A DNA stretch of 18,526 bases, taken from NCBI GenBank assembly GCA_902492015.1, contig CABUJR010000024.1, positions 1 to 18,526 of the forward strand, read 5' to 3'. The translations under genes and the position numbers were made by a program. This DNA comes from an uncultured Eubacteriales bacterium. Its GTDB lineage: Bacteria > Bacillota > Clostridia > TANB77 > CAG-508. The notes beneath the pieces were generated by a model, which saw nothing but the letters and a program-made list of their open reading frames with translations, did no database searches and was not told the origin of the DNA. Positions 1 through 7,479 of this stretch are shown piece by piece. Position 1 is the first letter of the stretch. Every line of letters starts with the position of its first letter.

Positions 1-64
1 TTAATATAGCTTTTTCTTTATAATTTTTTTTATCTTGATTGATTAATTTTTTTAATTCTCTCAT
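1..64 (-). CDS. 5' end of a further exopolysaccharide-operon gene (partial, product not identified)
   Basis: An ATG at 64 is preceded by a good ribosome site (GAGGA, about 9 bases upstream). It opens a frame of 21 codons that runs off the left edge without a stop. The visible protein begins MRELKKLINQDKKNY and is basic and hydrophilic. It lies 11 bases after the stop of the EpsG-like gene, so it is probably co-transcribed with the polysaccharide operon. The start loosely resembles N-termini of CysE/hexapeptide-type acetyltransferases found in such clusters, but 21 residues are too few to assign a family. Existence of the gene is well supported; its function is open. Confidence 0.6.
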   Translation of the reverse strand, partial: MRELKKLINQDKKNYKEKAIL

Positions 65-75
65 ATAATTATTCC

Positions 76-1191
76 TCATAATAAAATTTGATATTGTCCT
101 ACTATGTAAAATATTAAAAATAATATTGACTCTATAATTAAAAATAATTTTAAAAGTGTATTATAAATTTTTTGTGAATATGGATATATGCTTTTTTTAG
201 GTTCTGTATAACTAAAAAAAGCAATTGTTATAGGTAGGCTCACTAACAATAATAATTCTGACATTCGTATAAAGAAATGATATTCTCTTAATGCTCCAAA
301 TACAAAACATATTAAATATGATGAAAATATTAAATAAGTTTCAAACCTTTTATTGTTTTTATTTTTTCGATAATATTCTAAAAATATTAACAAAATTATA
401 ACATTTCTTGTAAAATAAACAAATGTATATAAAGGGACATTTGCAACTGCAGTAGCTTCCGCCAAATCATATGAATTCATTTTTGTAACTATATAAGAAA
501 CAATTGAAAAGTTATTAAACTTAGACAATATTGATAATATTACATTTTTTAAAAAAGACCATAATAGTAACAAAATTTTTATTATACTTTGCAATTTCTT
601 ATCTTTTACTAGTAATAACAATCTTAATGCTATTACTACAAAAATTGATGGATGAAATAATGCTAAAGCTATATATCCAATCATACATTTTACAAAATTT
701 TTCTTTTCTATCAAATCTTTATATAATATATAAAATACTATACTTATACAAATTTTATTTCTTATACCAGATATTAAACCTAAATAATTATACATACATA
801 AGAAAGAAAATATTGCTAGTAATATAGCACTTTTCTTCCACTCTTTTTCTTCTATAAATTTATTAATTATTATAAATACAGACATATAAGAAATTATCGT
901 TGTTACCATTGGTAAAAATCCATTTGTAGGAATCAAACTGGATAGATAAAAGTATGTAGCTCCTACTGGTAAGTTTTCATAATCTGGATGATTTATTATA
1001 TAATTAAACCCATATAATCTGCAGTTATCTAGCATATTAAAGTGTCTATATAAATCATATTCTTTGCTTGGTTCAAAATTAAAAGCCACTATTGCTAAAA
1101 TAAAAACTATAATAATAAAATAATATTTTAAATTTTTTCTCTTAAAAAAGAATAATGATAAAATTATTAGTAGTATTATTAAATACCCCAT
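76..1191 (-). CDS. EpsG/Wzy-like polysaccharide polymerase
   Basis: This is a 371-residue, very hydrophobic protein with roughly ten membrane segments from residue 2 to the C-terminus. Residues 45-51 (YDLYRHF, in the first external loop), the SGIRN motif at 141-145 and the FHPS motif at 179-182 match the pattern of EpsG-family proteins. That family is thought to polymerise lipid-linked repeat units at the outer face of the membrane. The ATG at 1191 overlaps the stop of the upstream glycosyltransferase by one base (TAATG) and has an AGGAG ribosome site 7 bases before it, so the two are translationally coupled. It follows two GT4 transferases, a DUF6625 transferase and an initiating phosphoglycosyl transferase, which fits a polymerase role. 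A ligase-type O-antigen protein is the main alternative. Confidence 0.75.
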   Translation of the reverse strand: MGYLIILLIILSLFFFKRKNLKYYFIIIVFILAIVAFNFEPSKEYDLYRHFNMLDNCRLYGFNYIINHPDYENLPVGATYFYLSSLIPTNGFLPMVTTIISYMSVFIIINKFIEEKEWKKSAILLAIFSFLCMYNYLGLISGIRNKICISIVFYILYKDLIEKKNFVKCMIGYIALALFHPSIFVVIALRLLLLVKDKKLQSIIKILLLLWSFLKNVILSILSKFNNFSIVSYIVTKMNSYDLAEATAVANVPLYTFVYFTRNVIILLIFLEYYRKNKNNKRFETYLIFSSYLICFVFGALREYHFFIRMSELLLLVSLPITIAFFSYTEPKKSIYPYSQKIYNTLLKLFLIIESILFLIFYIVGQYQILL

Positions 1192-2285
1192 TAATCTTCT
1201 CCTAACTTTTGTAATATGTTTGATATTTGATTTGCTGTATCTATTCTAGAAAATCCTTTTTTCTCAAGGATTTTAGAATAATCTTTTCTATTATATTGGC
1301 AATTTTCTAATATATATTTTTTCCATTCATCTGCTGATTCTTTAAGATTTTTAAAGCAAACTAAATCTGTAATTTTTACTTGTTTAGTAATATTATCAGA
1401 AATAATTGATTTTAGTCCTGTAGCTTGAGATTCTACCAAAGTTATTGGAAAACCTTCATTCTTAGAGGGAAAAATAAAAAAATCCATTACCAATAGTAAT
1501 TCACTAACATTATTGCAATTACCATAAAAAATAACTTTATCTATTAATTTCATTTTATTGGCCAATGAAACTAAATAGTCTTTTTGATCACCATCTCCTA
1601 TTAATAATAATTTTGAATTATTTTTTTCCTTAAGGATTAAATTAAAAATTTCTAAAATAAATTTTTGATTTTTTACTTTAGTTAGTCTTCCAACATTTCC
1701 AATAACCAACTCATCATTTCTAATATTCATCTTGTTCCTTAAATAATTTCTTTTTTTCTCATCATATTGAAATTTAGATAAATCAATACCATTTCTAATA
1801 AATTCTACATTATCGTTAGTTCCAAATACCCATTCACTAGCTAAATCTGAACAAGCTAATTTTTTTTGAATATGCTTTTTGAATATTCTTCTATTATATT
1901 TATTAAGTACTGTATATAACCATCCATTAGTTTCATCTTTAGAATTGTGTGCATGTACTATAATTTTATATTTAAATAAGCATGCAAATAATAGAGGAAT
2001 TGCATAATATATTCCACTTGTATTATAATAAAATATTTCGTGATTTTTTCTATTTTTCTTTAAAATACTATATATTTGAAAAATATTTTTTATAAGATTT
2101 TTTTTTGAAGATATAAAAAAAACTTTTCCATTATTTCTAATTATTTTTCTTTCATAAACACTTGTATCGCCAGTTATAATATAGTCAAATTGAATTTTAT
2201 CTACATCTATATTATCTGAAATATTCATCATAAATTCTGAAATTCCACCTATTTCTGCACTTATTCCATATACCAATATTTTCAC
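1191..2285 (-). CDS. GT4-family glycosyltransferase (GT-B fold)
   Basis: This cytosolic or membrane-associated transferase adds a sugar from a nucleotide donor to the growing lipid-linked glycan. With the GTG start at 2285 it has 364 residues and begins MKILVYGISAEIGG, the usual GT4 N-terminus with the acceptor-site GG at 13-14. The donor-binding half carries GNVGRLTKVKNQ (196-207) and an E-x7-E motif in EGFPITLVE (Glu277 and Glu285). The GTG was chosen because AGAGGTGA lies just before it, overlapping the stop of the upstream gene. An ATG at 2330 would add 15 non-family residues and lacks a ribosome site. It is coupled to the EpsG-like gene downstream. It resembles EpsF-type transferases. 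The sugar specificity cannot be read. Confidence 0.85.
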   Translation of the reverse strand: MKILVYGISAEIGGISEFMMNISDNIDVDKIQFDYIITGDTSVYERKIIRNNGKVFFISSKKNLIKNIFQIYSILKKNRKNHEIFYYNTSGIYYAIPLLFACLFKYKIIVHAHNSKDETNGWLYTVLNKYNRRIFKKHIQKKLACSDLASEWVFGTNDNVEFIRNGIDLSKFQYDEKKRNYLRNKMNIRNDELVIGNVGRLTKVKNQKFILEIFNLILKEKNNSKLLLIGDGDQKDYLVSLANKMKLIDKVIFYGNCNNVSELLLVMDFFIFPSKNEGFPITLVESQATGLKSIISDNITKQVKITDLVCFKNLKESADEWKKYILENCQYNRKDYSKILEKKGFSRIDTANQISNILQKLGED

Positions 2286-2296
2286 AAATTTCACCT

Positions 2297-3271
2297 CTAT
2301 TTTAATTTGTCTAATTTTTGCTTTATCCATATTTTTTTTTGTCTATTATCAATATAAAAAAAATGACAAATTTTTCCTATATTATAAAATATATAATCAT
2401 ATAATATATTTATTTTTTTATTATAAAAAGAATATTTTTTTATGTCTTCTTTTGTTACTTTTGTATCTTTTTTAAAAATTCCTTTAGAAGTAATATAGAA
2501 GTTAGACATATTTTTATAATTTTCAAAATTTATTGTTCTTTTTTGAAAATGAATATGACTATATTCTTTGTAACATATTTTATCCTCTTCATTAATATAC
2601 GCTTTCATAATTTTATTATCTTCATAATAAAACACTTGATATTTATAATTCTTTTCGTAACATAAATCGAATTTTTTATATTTAGGAGTAATATCAGCTA
2701 CAAAATTTCCAACATAAGTCTTAATATTATTTTTTTCAGCAATTCTATTAATTCCAGAAAATTCATCAAAAGCAAAAAAACATTCTGATTCAAACACAGT
2801 TTTATAATCGTATATTGATCCATTTTTCTTAAATAAATTATTCATTTTTTTATTATTTTTGTATAAGGATAAATTTCCATTTATTAAAATCCTATCATAT
2901 TTTAATAAAATATCATTATGAATAAATTTTGTTACATCTCCAAAAATTACATCCAAATCGCAATGTCCCCAAAATTTATATTCTTTCAGATAATCCTCAA
3001 AAATAATTCCATAAGCAGGTCTAAAATCACAAATTTTATATGGTTTTTTTATATCTATATCTAATCTTAGTTTTCTTTTGCATATCTCATTTAATTGTTT
3101 TAAAGTTATGTTTAACAATTTAATATTTTTTGAGTTTTCCATATTAATATTTTGATCTGTAATTATTAAAAAATCTATTTTATTATTTTTTTTGCATGAT
3201 TCTAACCACACGTTAAAATAGTTAGGAAATTTTCCAAAATAACATATAATTAAGCATATACAATTCATCAT
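2297..3271 (-). CDS. DUF6625-type glycosyltransferase (GT-A-like, DxD)
   Basis: This is a 324-residue protein whose start (CLIICYFGKFPNYFNVWLES, 5-24) is the hallmark of the DUF6625 family found in capsule and exopolysaccharide clusters. Residues 76-91 (KPYKICDFRPAYG...) and WGHCDLDVIFGDV at 101-113 supply a DxD motif (Asp105, Asp107) that would bind the metal and nucleotide sugar. No membrane segment is seen. It sits in the operon between two GT4 transferases. Unlike its neighbours it has no ribosome site before its ATG-ATG start. A nine-codon leader ORF with its own ribosome site ends 3 bases upstream, so translation may depend on coupling. The transferred sugar is unknown. Confidence 0.75.
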   Translation of the reverse strand: MMNCICLIICYFGKFPNYFNVWLESCKKNNKIDFLIITDQNINMENSKNIKLLNITLKQLNEICKRKLRLDIDIKKPYKICDFRPAYGIIFEDYLKEYKFWGHCDLDVIFGDVTKFIHNDILLKYDRILINGNLSLYKNNKKMNNLFKKNGSIYDYKTVFESECFFAFDEFSGINRIAEKNNIKTYVGNFVADITPKYKKFDLCYEKNYKYQVFYYEDNKIMKAYINEEDKICYKEYSHIHFQKRTINFENYKNMSNFYITSKGIFKKDTKVTKEDIKKYSFYNKKINILYDYIFYNIGKICHFFYIDNRQKKIWIKQKLDKLK

Positions 3272-3274
3272 ATA

Positions 3275-3304
3275 TTAAATAACATGAACATAAAAAATGT
3301 TCAT
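3275..3304 (-). CDS. nine-codon leader ORF coupled to the DUF6625 gene
   Basis: A short frame (MNIFYVHVI, then TAA) starts at 3304 with AAAGGA well placed before it. It ends 3 bases before the ATG of the DUF6625 transferase, which has no ribosome site of its own. Its start codon lies inside a perfect 8-bp inverted repeat. It could act as a coupling or leader peptide. No conservation evidence is available, so it may also be chance in AT-rich DNA. Confidence 0.35.
   Translation of the reverse strand: MNIFYVHVI
3284..3304 (-). repeat. perfect hairpin over the leader-ORF start
   Basis: Arms 3284-3291 and 3297-3304 (atgaacat / atgttcat) are perfectly complementary around a 5-base loop. In the minus-strand transcript the start codon of the nine-codon ORF is the first triplet of the stem. 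There is no U-run after it, so it is not a terminator. It lies in the only real gap (65 bases) of the polysaccharide operon. Confidence 0.6.
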
Positions 3305-3336
3305 TTATATTTTCCTTTCTTTAATTTTTTATGTTA

Positions 3337-4464
3337 CTAACAAATATTTAAGTTAATAGTTTCTATTTTTTTCATATATAATTTTTGTAATTGATTTTCT
3401 TTTGAATTTATATCATATCCATTTTCTATAATATATTTTTCCTGATTATCTCTATCTTTTAATTTTTTTCTACGCTTTAATATTTCAGCTTTCCATTCTT
3501 CACTAGATTTTAAAGATAAAAAATTCACATTATTAGTTAGTTTTACATCTTCTGGAACTTCATTTGACACAATACAATGCATTCCCGAACACTGAGCTTC
3601 AACAACTACCATTCCTAACCCTTCATATAAACTAGGAAAAACAAATATATCCATTGCTTGCATATAGTCATTAGCATTTTTTTTCGTACCTAAAAATAAT
3701 ACTGCATTTTCTATTCCCAGTTCTTTTACTTTAGTTTTTATTTTGTTTTCTAAGGGACCATCTCCAATTAGTATTAAAACTGCATCCTCATTTTCTAAAT
3801 GTACTTTTTGAAACACTTCTATTAAAAATTCATGATTTTTTTGTTTCATAAATCTTCCAACATGACCAATCACAAATTTATTCTCTATATTTAATTCTTT
3901 TCGAAATTTATTTCTTATACTTTCGCTAAATTTAAATTTTTTAGCATCAATACAGTTTGGAATTATAGTAACATTCCTTATTATTTTTTTACCAAATAAC
4001 CATTCTGCAGCATGTTTTGTACACGCACAATAATCTGTTGCAAACAATTTTGAAAACAATTTCAAAATTGTTTTTATGAAATCTTTAAATTTTTCTTTTT
4101 TATTACTCGTAGAATGCGAATGAGCTATTCTCACTGGAACGCCTGCAATATATGCACAAAATAGTGGAAAAACACTTAATGAATTTAAATGAGAATGTAC
4201 TATTTTATAATTATTTTTTTTTAATACTTTAGTTAAATAGTAAATATATTTTAATATATTTTGATATCCTGGAATTTTTATAATTTTTCCATCGAGTTTT
4301 TCTATTTCATCTTTTTGTGGTAATATAGAATCCTCATCTACTATAAAATCAAATTGAATTTTATTTCTATCTATATTTCTATAATAATTCATTATAAAAG
4401 ATTCTACTCCACCAGAATTCATCTTTCCCATTATTTGCGCAATTCTAATAGGTTCTTCTCTCAC
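3337..4464 (-). CDS. GT4-family glycosyltransferase (EpsF-like)
   Basis: This 375-residue GT-B transferase has the N-terminal IAQIMGKMNSGGVESF block (8-23) and HSHLNS at 90-95. It also has the Rossmann donor motif IGHVGRFMKQKNHEF (199-213) and the E-x7-E pair Glu281/Glu289 in LYEGLGMVVVEA. These are typical of EpsF-type GT4 enzymes, which extend exopolysaccharide repeat units at the inner face of the membrane. The start is GTG, one base after the stop of the double sugar transferase. Its ribosome site (AGAGGGAG) lies within the last codons of that gene, so the two are coupled. It is probably the second-step enzyme. Sugar and linkage are not predictable. Confidence 0.85.
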   Translation of the reverse strand: MREEPIRIAQIMGKMNSGGVESFIMNYYRNIDRNKIQFDFIVDEDSILPQKDEIEKLDGKIIKIPGYQNILKYIYYLTKVLKKNNYKIVHSHLNSLSVFPLFCAYIAGVPVRIAHSHSTSNKKEKFKDFIKTILKLFSKLFATDYCACTKHAAEWLFGKKIIRNVTIIPNCIDAKKFKFSESIRNKFRKELNIENKFVIGHVGRFMKQKNHEFLIEVFQKVHLENEDAVLILIGDGPLENKIKTKVKELGIENAVLFLGTKKNANDYMQAMDIFVFPSLYEGLGMVVVEAQCSGMHCIVSNEVPEDVKLTNNVNFLSLKSSEEWKAEILKRRKKLKDRDNQEKYIIENGYDINSKENQLQKLYMKKIETINLNIC

Positions 4465-4465
4465 T

Positions 4466-5827
4466 TTATACAGCTCCCTCTTTTTTTACAACAGATATGA
4501 CTGTTTTTGCTAAAATTTCTATATCTAATGGAATAGACATGTGTTTAGCATAAAATGTTTCAAGTTCAACTCTTTCTTCATAAGAAGTATCACTTCTTCC
4601 ATTTGCTGCCCAATAACCTGTTATTCCTGGTTTTACACTTAAAACAGTATCTTTATGTACTCCAAAAAGTTCTATCTCTCCATCAATAACAGCTCTTGGT
4701 CCAACTAAACTCATATCTCCTTTTAGTACATTTATAAATTGAGGAAATTCATCTAAACTTGTTTTTCTTAAAATTTTACCAATTTTTGTTATTCTTGGAT
4801 CATTTCTTAATTTTCTTGTTTCTTCAAATTCTTTTCTTAAATCTTCATCTTGTTCAAGCATAGTTTTTAGTCTTTCTTCAGCATCAGCAACCATGCTTCT
4901 AAATTTATACATTTTAAAATGTTTTCCATCTTTTCCAATCCTTTCTTGTGAATAGAAAAGTGGTCCTTCTTCTTTATTTAATTTATTTACTATCCAAACT
5001 GCAAATGTTAATGGAATAAGAATTGCTATTCCAACAATTGCCCCTATTATGTCTATTATTCTTTTTATGAATAATGTAAATCCTCTTGATATGTATCCTA
5101 AGGTGTCTAATGTTAGTTCCCCAACATTATAAGTTTTCTTTCTTCTTAATGTTACAAGCATTGTTATTAATGCTATTTTTAAATCAACTAAAAATGTTCT
5201 TCTATAATGATATCTTAAATCCATGTCTAATCTTTCAGAAAAAGCAACTCTTTTTCTTCCAGATATTTGAAACACTCCAGTAAGTCCCGGTTTATGTTGT
5301 ACTATGTAATTATAATATTTTCCCATTCTTTCTTTTTCTTCAGGTAAATATGGTCTTGGTCCAACAATACTCATTTCACCTTTTAGGATATTTATAAATT
5401 GAGGAAATTCATCTAAGCTTTTTTCTCTTAAAACTTTACCAAATTTTGTAACTCTTGGGTCATTTCTTAGTTTTCTGTATTTTTCATATTCTGCTCTAAT
5501 TTCATCATCTTTTAGCATATTTTCAAGTATTTCATCTGCATTATTCGCCATTGTTCTAAATTTATACATTTTGAAAATTTTACCATTTTTTCCAATTCTT
5601 TCTTGTGTATAAAGCACTTTTCCATAGTCTTTATTTTTTACATTTTGAAAAAACACTACTATTGCTAATGGAACAAATATTATAAGACCTATTAATGATA
5701 TAAATATTTCTATAATTCTTTTTATAAAAGCTTTTATTCCCGAAATTGTAATTCTATATATTTTATGAAATGCATTTTCATTTAATCTAGCAACATCAAA
5801 TGGTATTGCAATTTCTTGTTCTTCCAT
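4466..5827 (-). CDS. double (tandem-fused) bacterial sugar transferase / phosphoglycosyl transferase
   Basis: This 453-residue protein contains two complete monotopic phosphoglycosyl transferase domains (Bac_transf family). Such enzymes move a sugar phosphate from UDP-sugar to undecaprenyl phosphate, starting polysaccharide assembly. Domain 1 spans about 33-232 and domain 2 about 252-453. Each begins with Lys-Arg and a hydrophobic re-entrant helix broken by Pro (Pro53; Pro272). Each continues with QERIGK, a KFR(T/S)M block, RNDPR, the catalytic SLDEFPQF (Asp139-Glu140; Asp359-Glu360), VGPR and KPG(L/I)TG. The usual family member is about 200 residues, or about 450 with an N-terminal membrane domain, so this fusion of two catalytic units is unusual. 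Differences: GPRP in copy 1 but GPRA in copy 2; FQISGR in copy 1 but YWAANGR in copy 2. It is the first gene after a strong promoter. Confidence 0.92.
   Translation of the reverse strand: MEEQEIAIPFDVARLNENAFHKIYRITISGIKAFIKRIIEIFISLIGLIIFVPLAIVVFFQNVKNKDYGKVLYTQERIGKNGKIFKMYKFRTMANNADEILENMLKDDEIRAEYEKYRKLRNDPRVTKFGKVLREKSLDEFPQFINILKGEMSIVGPRPYLPEEKERMGKYYNYIVQHKPGLTGVFQISGRKRVAFSERLDMDLRYHYRRTFLVDLKIALITMLVTLRRKKTYNVGELTLDTLGYISRGFTLFIKRIIDIIGAIVGIAILIPLTFAVWIVNKLNKEEGPLFYSQERIGKDGKHFKMYKFRSMVADAEERLKTMLEQDEDLRKEFEETRKLRNDPRITKIGKILRKTSLDEFPQFINVLKGDMSLVGPRAVIDGEIELFGVHKDTVLSVKPGITGYWAANGRSDTSYEERVELETFYAKHMSIPLDIEILAKTVISVVKKEGAV
4730..4756. repeat. direct repeat, copy B (within domain 2 of the double sugar transferase)
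   Basis: This stretch is identical over 27 bases to 5390-5416, at an exact offset of 660 bases (220 codons). It encodes the catalytic SLDEFPQFIN block. Similarity continues without gaps for more than 100 bases on both sides. It marks an internal tandem duplication within one gene, not a mobile repeat. Confidence 0.8.
5390..5416. repeat. direct repeat, copy A (within domain 1 of the double sugar transferase)
   Basis: This is the partner of the repeat at 4730-4756, with 27 identical bases around the catalytic Asp-Glu codons of the first sugar transferase domain. Because both copies are in one gene, the region could in principle recombine to give a single-domain gene. Confidence 0.8.
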
Positions 5828-5894
5828 GCTCTAAATTCCCCCAAAAAACTATCTAATATCTTTTGTTTTATTTTCATAGTTGCAATCACAAATA

Positions 5895-5923
5895 ATTATA
5901 GCATATCAATTTTACGGATTCAA
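5895..5923 (-). promoter_or_regulatory. sigma-A promoter of the polysaccharide operon
   Basis: On the minus strand TTGAAT (5918-5923) and TATAAT (5895-5900) are separated by exactly 17 bases. A TGC sits before the -10, giving an extended -10. Transcription should start near 5888, about 60 bases before the ATG of the double sugar transferase. No terminator-like hairpin is seen in that leader. Confidence 0.8.
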
Positions 5924-5977
5924 CCTTTTAAAAGCATTTTTTTGTTTCATTTTGTTTTCTTTTGTAACTTTTTGGAA

Positions 5978-5999
5978 ACATATTTTTACTAGCTATTAT
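5978..5999 (+). promoter_or_regulatory. possible promoter for the SpoVB-type flippase
   Basis: On the plus strand a TTGGAA-like -35 (just after 5970) and TATTAT (about 5994-5999) have a 16-base spacer. A CATATACT element further down (about 6032-6039) would suit a sporulation sigma factor (-10 CATA-N3-T), but has no clear -35. Either could serve; neither is certain. Nothing else is seen in the 5828-6072 gap apart from the divergent operon promoter. Confidence 0.3.
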
Positions 6000-6072
6000 A
6001 TTAATTTTTTCTTCTATTTCTACTTCTCCTTCATATACTCTATAAAAACTATATGTATTTTAGGTGATGAAA

Positions 6073-7413
6073 TTGAAAAGATTTAAATTTTTTATTTTTA
6101 ATACTTCTATTTTAATTATTACCTCTTTAATTTTTAGAGGAATAGATATTTACTTTACTGCTTATGTTTCTCAAAAAATTGGCGCTGAATATGTTGGTAT
6201 TTATCAGCTTGTTATGAGTGTTTATCTCTTTGGCATTACTCTTGCAACCTCTGGAATTAACCTTGCCGTAACAAGAGTTATTGCTGAAGAATTAGCCTTA
6301 GATAATCTGGGTGGTATAAAAAAAGTTATGAAACGTTGCATCTATATTACTTTAATTACCAGTATTTTTACTAGCATCATTTTTTGGATTAATTCTGATT
6401 TCATAATTAGTAAATTTTTACATAATAAAGTGGATAAATCCGTTATTCATCTTGTATGCCTTGCTCTTCCACTAATTTCTATGTCTTCTGCAATATCGGG
6501 TTATTTTTCGGGAGTACGTAGAATATACAAAAATGCAATCGGTCAATTTATTGAACACATAGCAAAAGTAATTGTTTGTGCATATTTAATTAGCTTATTT
6601 TTACCTAAAGGAATAAACTATTCTTGTTTTGCTTTAATCTTAGGAGATTTAATTTCTGAAATTATATCTTTTATTTACATTTATATTATTTTCTTGTTAG
6701 ATAAAAGAAGATATAATAATTCAGTCGAACTCTTATACAAAAATAATTCTAGAAGTTACACAAACAAAATTCTTAGAATTTCTCTTCCAATAGCAATTAC
6801 TTCTTACGTACGTTCTGGATTAAGTACTTTAAAACAATTAATTATTCCTTCTAGTTTAGAAAAAAGTGGTATTACATGTACCTCTTCTCTTGCAAGTTAT
6901 GGTATTATAAATGGTATGGCACTTCCTATAATCATGTTTCCTGATATTTTAGTAAAGTCTTTTGCAAGCTTGCTTATTCCTGAATTTGCAAGATACCATG
7001 CAAAAAAAGACTATAAAAGAACAAAACAAATGACCACATTATTACTGTTAGGTATTTTTGGTGCTTCAATTTCTTTAAGTATATTTTTGTTTATTTTTTC
7101 AGAAAAGCTTGGAGAAACCATTTATAAAGATTCAAGCAGTGGACTATATATTAAAATATTTGCACCTCTTGCAATTTTTATATACGTAGACACAGTTATA
7201 GATAGTGTACTAAGAGGATTAGATTCTCAAGTTGGTGTTATGGTTACAAATATTTTTGATTTACTTCTTAGTGTAAGCTTTATTTATTTTTGTGTTCCTA
7301 AACTTGGTTTAGCAGGTTATATTATTTCAATTTATATGAGCGAAATTTTGAATTTTACTATGAGCTTATACCAATTAATAAAAATTGTATATTTAAAAAA
7401 AGCAAAGACTTAA
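6073..7413 (+). CDS. spoVB: SpoVB-like MOP-superfamily polysaccharide/lipid flippase
   Basis: This is an integral membrane protein of about 446 residues with 12 or more predicted helices, of the MATE/MOP flippase type that moves undecaprenyl-linked sugars outward. The N-terminal block (ITSLIFRGIDIYFTAYVSQK), the early GAEYVGIYQLVMSVY and the ISGYFSGVRRIYKNAIGQ segment are typical of the SpoVB/YtgP group. It is shorter than B. subtilis SpoVB (about 520). The start chosen is TTG at 6073, because AGGTGAT (6062-6068) is correctly spaced for it. The ATG at 6067 and GTG at 6064 overlap that site. It is the only plus-strand gene and is divergent from the polysaccharide operon. It may serve spore cortex synthesis, as the SpoVB name implies, or act as the Wzx flippase of that operon. 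Confidence 0.8.
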   Translation: MKRFKFFIFNTSILIITSLIFRGIDIYFTAYVSQKIGAEYVGIYQLVMSVYLFGITLATSGINLAVTRVIAEELALDNLGGIKKVMKRCIYITLITSIFTSIIFWINSDFIISKFLHNKVDKSVIHLVCLALPLISMSSAISGYFSGVRRIYKNAIGQFIEHIAKVIVCAYLISLFLPKGINYSCFALILGDLISEIISFIYIYIIFLLDKRRYNNSVELLYKNNSRSYTNKILRISLPIAITSYVRSGLSTLKQLIIPSSLEKSGITCTSSLASYGIINGMALPIIMFPDILVKSFASLLIPEFARYHAKKDYKRTKQMTTLLLLGIFGASISLSIFLFIFSEKLGETIYKDSSSGLYIKIFAPLAIFIYVDTVIDSVLRGLDSQVGVMVTNIFDLLLSVSFIYFCVPKLGLAGYIISIYMSEILNFTMSLYQLIKIVYLKKAKT

Positions 7414-7436
7414 TTTTACATAGTCTTTGCTTTTTA
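7396..7436. terminator. bidirectional terminator between spoVB-like gene and yunB
   Basis: A perfect 14-bp stem (7397-7410 with 7422-7435; core gcaaagact) closes an 11-base loop containing the stop codon of the plus-strand gene. T-runs follow on the plus strand and A-runs precede, so it works for both converging genes. Confidence 0.88.
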
Positions 7437-7479
7437 CTTTTAGAATATTTTTAAGCAACTTTTTCTGTGTAGTTAATTA

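Noticed and set aside
531..827. Plus-strand open frame of 98 codons opposite the EpsG-like gene
   Set aside because: Leu/Ile/Tyr-rich shadow of a membrane-protein gene on the other strand; no ribosome site or family resemblance.
6032..6039. CATATACT as a sigma-K or sigma-E -10 for the spoVB-like gene
   Set aside because: The element fits CATA-N3-T, but no matching -35 is present and such strings are frequent in AT-rich DNA; mentioned only as a possibility.
5880..6086. Plus-strand open frame of 68 codons in the divergent promoter region
   Set aside because: No ribosome site, low-complexity Phe/Tyr-rich product typical of AT-rich noncoding DNA, and it overlaps the promoter of the polysaccharide operon and the start of the flippase gene.
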